From contig NZ_BCTO01000042.1 of NCBI RefSeq assembly GCF_001571325.1, forward strand, positions 1 through 64,000: DNA of 64,000 nucleotides. Reading direction: 5' to 3'. The notes beneath the pieces are model-generated. The model was given only the letters and a program-made list of their open reading frames with translations, did not search any database and was not told where the DNA came from. Position numbers and translations under genes: made by a program. Positions 57,181 to 64,000 of the stretch are shown piece after piece. Source of the stretch: Delftia tsuruhatensis NBRC 16741 (GTDB lineage: Bacteria; Pseudomonadota; Gammaproteobacteria; Burkholderiales; Burkholderiaceae_C). Numbering within the stretch: the stretch's first letter is position 1; every line of letters begins with the position of its first letter.

Positions 57181-59886
57181 ATGCCCATTTCGTCCTCTGC
57201 CGAGCCGGCGCCGCCCGGTCTGCCGCGCCCCGATCCCGACGCCCTGGTCGCGCGCCTGCGCCATGAGCGGGCGCAGGAGGGGCGGGGCAAGCTGCGCATC
57301 TACTTCGGATCGAATGCAGGCGTGGGCAAGACCTACGCCATGCTGGCCGCCGCCCAGCGCGAACGCCAGGGGGGCCGCGAGGTTCTGGTGGGACTCGTGG
57401 AAACCCATGGCCGCAAGGAAACGGCGCAGCAGCTGCATGGCCTGGAGCAACTGCCGCTGCGCGAGCTGCCGCACCAGGGGCGGACGCTGCGCGAGTTCGA
57501 CCTGGATGCGGCGCTCGCGCGGCGTCCGCGCGTGCTGCTGCTCGATGAACTGGCGCACAGCAATGCGCCAGGCTCACGCCATCCCAAGCGCTGGCAGGAC
57601 GTGCAGGAGCTGCTGGACGCAGGCATCGATGTCTGGACCACGATCAACGTGCAGCACCTGGAAAGCCTGAACGACGTGGTGGGCGGCATCGTCGGCATCA
57701 CGGTGCGCGAGACCGTGCCCGACCAGATCTTCGACGATGCCGACGAGGTCATCGTCGTCGACATCTCGCCCGACGAGCTGCTGCGCCGCTTGAAGGACGG
57801 CAAGGTCTACATGATGGAGCAGGCCGAGCGGGCCTCGCGCAACTTCTTCAGGCGCGGCAACCTGCTGGCGCTGCGCGAGCTGGCACTGCGCCGCACGGCC
57901 GACCGCGTGGACGAGGACATGCGCGACTACCGGCGCGAGCGCTCCATAGGCACGGTCTGGCCTGCGCGTGAGCGCCTGCTGGTGGCCGTGGCAGGGCACG
58001 CGGGCGACGACGCCCTGGTGCGCCAGGTGGCGCGCATGGCACGCCGGCTGGATGCTGGCTGGATGGTGGTGTACGTGGACGCGCCCCAGCGCCAGCACCG
58101 CCCACGCAGCGTGCAGGCCGCCGTGCTCAAGACCCTGGCCCTGGCCGCACGCCTGGGGGCCGAGACGGCCACGCTGCCGGGCGCCGATGTGGCCGAGGCC
58201 CTGGTTGCCTTCGCGCGCGAGCGCAACGCCAGCCGCCTGGTGCTGGCCCAGCCGCCGCGCCCGGCATGGTCGCCCTGGCGCTGGTGGGGCCGCAGCCTGC
58301 CCGACCGCATCGTCCAGCTGCATCCCGACATCGACGTGCTGGTGCTCTCCGGGGGCTCCAGCGCGGCCCGGACCGAGGCCGCGCCTGCCGCACCGCTGCG
58401 GCGCAGGCCGCTGCCCTGGAAGGGCTATGCCGGCGTGACCCTGGCCTGCTTGACCGCCACGGTGCTGGCCGAGCAGCTGCTGCGCATCTTCGACCCGGCC
58501 AACGTGGTGATGCTGTTCCTGCTCATCGTCGTGCTGTCTTCGTTGCGCTGGGGGCGTGGCCCGGGCGCCTGGGCGGCGCTGCTGTCGGTACTGTGCTTCG
58601 ACTTTTTCTTCGTGCCCCCGCGCGGATCCTTCCATGTCAACGACACGCAGTACCTGTTCACCTTCGTGCTGATGCTGGGCGTGGCCCTGGTCTGCGGCCA
58701 GCTCATGGCGCGGCTGCGCCACGAGGCGCGCGTGGCGGCCGAGCGCGAGCGGCGCGCGGGCGCCCTGGCGCGGCTGGCGCGCGACCTTTCGGGCGCGCTC
58801 ACGCAGGAGCAGGTGGTGGAGATTGCGCTGAGCACGGTCTCGGGCGTGTTCGACGCCCAGGCCGGGCTGCTGTTGCCCGATGCCGACGAGCGCCTGCGCC
58901 CCGCCGGCGGCGGCTCCTGCCCCATGGACGACAGCATTGCGCGCTGGGCCATGGACCACGGCCAGCAGGCCGGCCAGGGCACGGACACGCTGCCGGCCGC
59001 GCCGGCCCGCTACGTGCCGCTGGCGGCGCCCGTGCGCATGCGGGGCGTACTGGTGCTGCAGCTGCGTGCGCCCCAGCGCCTGGAGGTGCCCGAGGAGCAG
59101 CGCCTGCTGGAGGCGTGTGCCAGCCAGGTGGCGCTGGCGCTGGAGCGTCAGCACTTCGTGGCCGTGGCCCAGCAGACCCAGATCGCCATGGAGGGCGAGC
59201 GCATGCGCAACACCTTGCTGTCCGCCGTCTCGCACGACCTGCGCACGCCGCTGACCACCATCCTGGGCGCGGCCGAGGCCGCGCAGCGCCATGTGCCGCC
59301 GGGCGGCGCAGCCGACATGCTGGAGCAGGTCCGCATCCAGGCCCAGGCCATGCAGCGACTGGTGGAGAACCTGCTGGACATGGCGCGCCTGCAGCAAGGC
59401 GGCGTGCACCTGCAGCGCGAATGGCTGCCGCTGGATGAAGTGGTCGGCAGCGCGCTGCGCCAGATGCGCGCGCGCCTGCACGAGCATCCCGTGAGCACCG
59501 ACGTGCCCGCCAGCCTGCCGCTGCTGCAGCTCGATGCCGTGCTCATGGAGCGCGTGCTGGTCAACCTGCTGGACAACGCCGCCAAGTACACGCCGGCCGG
59601 CACGCCGCTGACCATCCACGCACGCGAACAGGACGGCGAGGTGCTTGTGGCCGTGCAGGATGGCGGGCCCGGCCTGCCGCCACACCTGCCCGTGGAGACG
59701 CTGTTCGAGCCCTTCACGCGCGGCACGGCCGAGTCCACCGTCTCGGGCATAGGCCTGGGGCTGGCGCTGGTGCGCAGCATTGTCGAGGCCCATGGCGGGC
59801 GCATCGAGGCCGCTGCCGCGCGCCCAGGCCCCGGCACCGTGTTCACGCTGCGCTTTCCGGTGCCGGAGCAGCCATTGCTCGATTAG
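57181..59886 (+). CDS. kdpD: Osmosensitive K+ channel histidine kinase
   Basis: 901 residues. KdpD domain at about 36-245 with Walker A FGSNAGVGKTYAM (Lys near 50); universal-stress-protein-like domain at about 265-390 (VAVAGHAGDDALVR); four spans at about 414-520; GAF-like domain at about 555-665; phosphoacceptor His near 685 in SAVSHDLRTPLTTILGAAEA; HATPase with LVNLLDNAAKYTPAG and VSGIGLGLALVRSIVEAHGG. It senses low K+ and, in E. coli, phosphorylates KdpE. ATG 57181 is chosen because residues upstream overlap the porin gene. It lies 11 nt before kdpE. Confidence 0.96.
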   Translation: MPISSSAEPAPPGLPRPDPDALVARLRHERAQEGRGKLRIYFGSNAGVGKTYAMLAAAQRERQGGREVLVGLVETHGRKETAQQLHGLEQLPLRELPHQGRTLREFDLDAALARRPRVLLLDELAHSNAPGSRHPKRWQDVQELLDAGIDVWTTINVQHLESLNDVVGGIVGITVRETVPDQIFDDADEVIVVDISPDELLRRLKDGKVYMMEQAERASRNFFRRGNLLALRELALRRTADRVDEDMRDYRRERSIGTVWPARERLLVAVAGHAGDDALVRQVARMARRLDAGWMVVYVDAPQRQHRPRSVQAAVLKTLALAARLGAETATLPGADVAEALVAFARERNASRLVLAQPPRPAWSPWRWWGRSLPDRIVQLHPDIDVLVLSGGSSAARTEAAPAAPLRRRPLPWKGYAGVTLACLTATVLAEQLLRIFDPANVVMLFLLIVVLSSLRWGRGPGAWAALLSVLCFDFFFVPPRGSFHVNDTQYLFTFVLMLGVALVCGQLMARLRHEARVAAERERRAGALARLARDLSGALTQEQVVEIALSTVSGVFDAQAGLLLPDADERLRPAGGGSCPMDDSIARWAMDHGQQAGQGTDTLPAAPARYVPLAAPVRMRGVLVLQLRAPQRLEVPEEQRLLEACASQVALALERQHFVAVAQQTQIAMEGERMRNTLLSAVSHDLRTPLTTILGAAEAAQRHVPPGGAADMLEQVRIQAQAMQRLVENLLDMARLQQGGVHLQREWLPLDEVVGSALRQMRARLHEHPVSTDVPASLPLLQLDAVLMERVLVNLLDNAAKYTPAGTPLTIHAREQDGEVLVAVQDGGPGLPPHLPVETLFEPFTRGTAESTVSGIGLGLALVRSIVEAHGGRIEAAAARPGPGTVFTLRFPVPEQPLLD

Positions 59887-59897
59887 AGTCTTGCGCC

Positions 59898-60632
59898 ATG
59901 AGCACGCCCACCAACCGCATCCTGATGATCGAGGACGACCCCGGCATCCGCCGCTTCGTGCGCCTGGTGCTGGAGGACGAGGGCTGGCAGGTCTTCGAGG
60001 CCGACAGCGCGCGCCGGGGCCTGATCGAGGCGGCGAGCCGCCAGCCCGATCTGGTCATCCTCGACCTGGGCCTGCCGGATGCCGACGGCAAGCAGGTTCT
60101 CACCGAGCTGCGCGGATGGTCCTCCGTGCCCGTGCTCGTGCTTTCCGCGCGCGAGCGCGAGGACGAGAAGGTGGCCGCCCTGGACGCCGGCGCAGACGAT
60201 TACCTGGTCAAGCCTTTCGGTGTGCCAGAGCTGCTGGCCCGGCTGCGCGTGATGCTGCGCCGCCGCCAGCAACTGGGGGCCGCAGGCGGCGCAGTTGCAT
60301 CCAGCCAGGTGCACTTCGGCCAGGTGCAGGTGGACCTAGCCACGCACGAGGTGCGGCGTGCGGGCCAGCCGGTGCACCTCACGCCCATCGAATTCCGCCT
60401 GCTGGCGGCGCTGATCGCCGCCCAGGGCCGTGTGATGACCCACCGCCAGCTGCTGCTGCAGGTCTGGGGACCCGAATACCTGGGCCGTGCCCATTACTTG
60501 CGCGTGCACATGGCCAATCTGCGCCAGAAGATCGAGGACGAGCCGGCCCAGCCGCGCCACCTGGTGACCGAGCTGCAGGTGGGCTACCGGCTTGTGGGGC
60601 TGGGCGGTGAGGCATCCCCGGGATCGGTATAA
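59898..60632 (+). CDS. kdpE: KDP operon response regulator
   Basis: 244 residues, OmpR/PhoB family. Receiver domain at 1-120 with acidic pocket IEDD (residues 11-14), phosphoacceptor Asp56 in LVILDLGLPDADGKQ and Lys105 in DDYLVKPFG. Winged helix at about 145-240 (LTPIEFRLLAALIAAQGRVM, then RAHYLRVHMANLRQKIE). Activates kdpFABC when phosphorylated by KdpD. Its stop codon TAA (60630-60632) lies inside the -10 hexamer of the ahcY promoter. Confidence 0.96.
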   Translation: MSTPTNRILMIEDDPGIRRFVRLVLEDEGWQVFEADSARRGLIEAASRQPDLVILDLGLPDADGKQVLTELRGWSSVPVLVLSAREREDEKVAALDAGADDYLVKPFGVPELLARLRVMLRRRQQLGAAGGAVASSQVHFGQVQVDLATHEVRRAGQPVHLTPIEFRLLAALIAAQGRVMTHRQLLLQVWGPEYLGRAHYLRVHMANLRQKIEDEPAQPRHLVTELQVGYRLVGLGGEASPGSV

Positions 60633-60633
60633 T
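60628..60633 (+). promoter_or_regulatory. -10 element of the ahcY promoter
   Basis: TATAAT, a perfect -10, overlaps the kdpE stop codon and places the transcription start about where the riboswitch begins. No good -35 is visible. Confidence 0.7.
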
Positions 60634-60640
60634 CAGCGCC

Positions 60641-60720
60641 TCTCCGAGGAGCGTTGCAGCAGGCCCATTCACCAGATGCGGTCTGCGAGGCTCGGAGTCA
60701 TACCTGCAACGACGCTCGCC
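60641..60720 (+). ncRNA. S-adenosylhomocysteine (SAH) riboswitch
   Basis: Stem P1 is CTCCGAG (60642-60648) with CTCGGAG (60691-60697). The conserved core GAGGAGCGTTGCAGC and the distal GCGAGGCTCGG match the SAH riboswitch consensus. The P2 arm GAGCG/TTGCAG pairs with CTGCAA and CGCTC (60704-60717). It binds S-adenosylhomocysteine, the substrate of the downstream enzyme, and turns expression on. Confidence 0.9.
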
Positions 60721-60748
60721 CACGCTTTCTGTGCGGTGAGCTTTTTTT
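60714..60748 (+). terminator. Riboswitch-controlled terminator before ahcY
   Basis: GCTCGCCCAC and GTGCGGTGAGC pair around a 7-nt loop (one bulge, one G-U) and are followed by seven T residues. The 5' arm shares GCTC with the aptamer stem, so aptamer folding and termination are mutually exclusive. Confidence 0.75.
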
Positions 60749-60794
60749 CGTCTCCCGCAGAACGTGGTTTTTCATTCATCTTTTGGAGAAAACC

Positions 60795-62225
<1,431 letters not shown>

Positions 62226-62228
62226 GCA

Positions 62229-62345
62229 CCCCCTGAGGCGCTGACGCGCCTTCCCCCTCTCTATCCGCTTCGCGGGGGAGGGGGACGACGCCCTCGCTGC
62301 GGGGCGGCCCTTGCTTGGCGTCCCTGAGTTGGGTCGCGCCGGTTT
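62229..62345 (+). repeat. Intergenic repeat family A, full-length copy
   Basis: Begins 4 nt after the ahcY stop: CCCCCTGAG, GCGCCTTCCCCC, a hairpin region around TCCGCTTCGCGGGGGAG, GGGGACGAC, CCCTCGCTGCGGGGCGGC, and a tail ending CGCGCCGG. It shares blocks in the same order with 17861-17947 and its tail with 1-28. Confidence 0.75.
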
Positions 62346-62382
62346 CGGGCATTAGTCAACTGAGATTTCCTGGAGCGACGCT

Positions 62383-63585
62383 ATGCGCGCAGATGTATTT
62401 TTGGTGGAAGCCGGCCATGCGGCCACGCGCTCGCAGGCGCAGCGGCTGATTGCGGGTGGCGTGCAGTGGCGCATGACGCCGCTGACGCCTTGGAAGAAGG
62501 TTGCCAAGAACGGCGACGAGATTCCCGCGGGTGCCGAGCTGCAGTTGCTGGACGGGGCCGAGGCCCGGTTCATCTCGCGCGGCGGGCTGAAGCTGGAAGG
62601 CGCGCTGGCGGCCACCAAGCTGTCGGTGGACGGCCTGCGCTGCCTGGACGTGGGCCAGAGCACGGGCGGTTTCACCGACTGCCTGCTGCAGGCAGGCGCC
62701 GCCCAGGTCATCGGCGTGGACGTGGGCCATGGCCAGCTGCATGACCGGCTGCGCTCGGATGCGCGCGTGATCTGCGTCGAAGGCGTCAATGCCCGCGCGG
62801 TGACGGCCGAGGGCCTGCAGGAGGCCTGCGAGGAAGTGCTGTCCGAACGCTGGGAAGAAGATCCCGACGACAACGACACCCAGCCCGTGGCGCCCTATGC
62901 CTGGATGCGCAACGGCGGCGTGGTCGACGAGGACTACGACGACAGCGACGACGCCAAGGAAAACGAGATCGAGGCCTTCAAGGCCGAGCGCGCGGCCAAG
63001 GGCAAGGCGCGCGATGAGGGCACGGTGGCCACGCAGCGCCGCCGCCGCGCCGAGTTTGCCGACGTGGACATCACGCCGCAGTTCGACTTCGTCACGGGCG
63101 ATCTGTCCTTCATCTCTCTGACCCTGGTGCTGCCGGCCGTCACGCGCCTGCTCAAGCCGCATGGCCAGCTGCTGATGCTGGTCAAGCCGCAGTTCGAGCT
63201 GCAGCCGGGCCAGGTCGGCAAGGGCGGCATCGTGCGCGATGCGGCCCTGTTCACCGAGGTGGAGCAGCGCATCCGCACCTGCCTGGGCGAGCTGGGCCTG
63301 GAGGTCAAGGGCTGGATGGAGTCGGCCATCGAAGGCGGCGACGGCAACCGCGAATTCTTCGTGCATGCCCAGCAGGCGGCCGTGGTGAAGGAGCCAGAGC
63401 AGCCTGAAGCGCAGGACGACGACCAGCCCCGTTCGGCCGTGAAGGCAGCTCCTAAGCCGGCCGCGCCTAAGCGCGTGTCCCGCACCGTGCTGCGCGAGCA
63501 GCGCAACGAGCGTGTGATCGACACCAGTACCGAGTTCGGCGTGCCCGGTCCGGGCCGCGCCAAGCTGCGCAAACGCAACGAATGA
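62383..63585 (+). CDS. tlyA: TlyA-family RNA methyltransferase with an acidic insert
   Basis: 400 residues against about 270 for typical TlyA/FtsJ-like proteins. S4-like RNA-binding domain at 1-60 (MRADVFLVEAGHAATRSQAQ). Methyltransferase core with SAM-binding LDVGQSTGGFTDCLLQAGA at about 88-106 and DFVTGDLSFISLTLVLP. Between them lies an extra stretch at about 143-220 rich in Asp/Glu then Lys/Arg (EEDPDDND, EDYDDSDDAKE, RRRRAEF). The C-terminus adds ~65 Pro/Ala/Lys-rich residues. In Mycobacterium TlyA 2'-O-methylates 16S and 23S rRNA. It lies between ahcY and metF, whose products renew its cofactor. Confidence 0.88.
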   Translation: MRADVFLVEAGHAATRSQAQRLIAGGVQWRMTPLTPWKKVAKNGDEIPAGAELQLLDGAEARFISRGGLKLEGALAATKLSVDGLRCLDVGQSTGGFTDCLLQAGAAQVIGVDVGHGQLHDRLRSDARVICVEGVNARAVTAEGLQEACEEVLSERWEEDPDDNDTQPVAPYAWMRNGGVVDEDYDDSDDAKENEIEAFKAERAAKGKARDEGTVATQRRRRAEFADVDITPQFDFVTGDLSFISLTLVLPAVTRLLKPHGQLLMLVKPQFELQPGQVGKGGIVRDAALFTEVEQRIRTCLGELGLEVKGWMESAIEGGDGNREFFVHAQQAAVVKEPEQPEAQDDDQPRSAVKAAPKPAAPKRVSRTVLREQRNERVIDTSTEFGVPGPGRAKLRKRNE

Positions 63586-63607
63586 AACACTGAGCAGCGA
63601 GTCTTAC

Positions 63608-64000
63608 ATGAGCTTTCCGATCAGCTTCGAGTTCTTCCCGACCAAGACGCCCGAGGGCGCGACCAAGCATGTGCAGGTGCGCAAGAACCTCTATGCGCGC
63701 AAGCCCCAGTTCTGCTCCGTCACCTATGGCGCGGGCGGCTCCACGCAGACGGGCACCTTCGCCATGGTGCGTGACATCCAGAACGAAGGCGTCAGCGCGG
63801 CATCGCATTTCTCCTGCGTGGGCGCCACGCACGACAAGGTGCGCGCCGAACTGCAGGAGCTGAAGGCCATGGGCGTGCGCCGCATCGTCGCGCTGCGCGG
63901 CGACCTGCCCAGCGGCTATGGCCTGGGTGGCGAATTCCAGTACGCCAGCGATCTCGTGGAATTCATCCGCCGCGAGTTCGGCGACTGGTTCCACATCGAG
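63608..64000 (+). CDS. metF: Methylenetetrahydrofolate reductase (partial, runs off the window)
   Basis: The first 131 residues are present. ISFEFFPTKTPEGATKHVQV is the conserved N-terminus (EFFPPKT motif with the catalytic Glu), then SVTYGAGGSTQTGTFAMVRD and HFSCVGATHDKVRAEL, and RRIVALRGDLPSGYG. The enzyme makes 5-methyltetrahydrofolate for homocysteine methylation, completing the cycle begun by AhcY. It starts 22 nt after tlyA; GAGCAGCGAG precedes ATG 63608. Confidence 0.96.
   Translation, partial: MSFPISFEFFPTKTPEGATKHVQVRKNLYARKPQFCSVTYGAGGSTQTGTFAMVRDIQNEGVSAASHFSCVGATHDKVRAELQELKAMGVRRIVALRGDLPSGYGLGGEFQYASDLVEFIRREFGDWFHIE

Noticed and set aside
57574-59793. 739-codon antisense frame over kdpD, and the similar long plus frames at 12193-14220 and 14266-15534
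   Set aside because: All are shadows of well-supported genes in opposite frames, with low-complexity His/Gly/Gln-rich translations.

Overview
The window is GC-rich chromosomal DNA from a betaproteobacterium, most likely Comamonadaceae and perhaps Delftia or a close relative. This is inferred from the general porin, the TRAP transporter plus MHS/GMC/IclR catabolic genes, the ahcY-metF pair behind an S-adenosylhomocysteine riboswitch, the double-length UvrA and intergenic repeat elements of a kind I associate with that family. No rRNA, tRNA, CRISPR array, prophage or transposase was found.

Layout: 0.3-1.6 kb, an outer-membrane porin and a 39-residue orphan gene. 1.6-7.7 kb, a LexA-type box followed by a fused double UvrA with four ABC ATPase modules. 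7.7-12.1 kb, a divergent MFS exporter/LysR pair, an unknown secreted protein and a membrane acyltransferase. 12.3-19.7 kb, a catabolic island: MHS symporter and GMC oxidoreductase divergent from an IclR regulator, with a large nested operator between them, and a convergent dctPQM TRAP operon. 19.8-20.6 kb, a HigBA-like toxin-antitoxin pair behind a perfect 18-bp palindrome. 20.6-26.3 kb, putA-putP for proline use.

26.4-39.1 kb holds two chaperone-usher fimbrial operons in tandem on the minus strand. Operon 1 is pilin, chaperone, usher and two related adhesins, one of which looks truncated. Operon 2 is pilin, chaperone and usher, with no adhesin. Each major pilin has a long upstream region carrying the same 15-bp dyad about 410-440 bp before its start, each pilin gene is followed by a strong hairpin, and both ushers carry unusual C-terminal extensions. 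This shared, apparently co-regulated layout is the most interesting signal in the window.

39.2-51.2 kb holds a HAD phosphatase and a surface-glycan or glycosylation region: GT-C-like membrane proteins, a GtrB-like GT2, an EamA/SMR-like small transporter, an acyltransferase and a secreted hydrolase-like protein. Two paralogous membrane proteins bracket the acyltransferase and prfC. 51.3-60.6 kb is a potassium-uptake locus with the order kdpF, small peptide, kdpA, kdpC, kdpB, TorF-like porin, kdpD, kdpE; C precedes B, and a porin is embedded. 60.6-64 kb is the methyl cycle: SAH riboswitch with terminator, ahcY, a TlyA-type rRNA methyltransferase with an acidic insert, and the start of metF.
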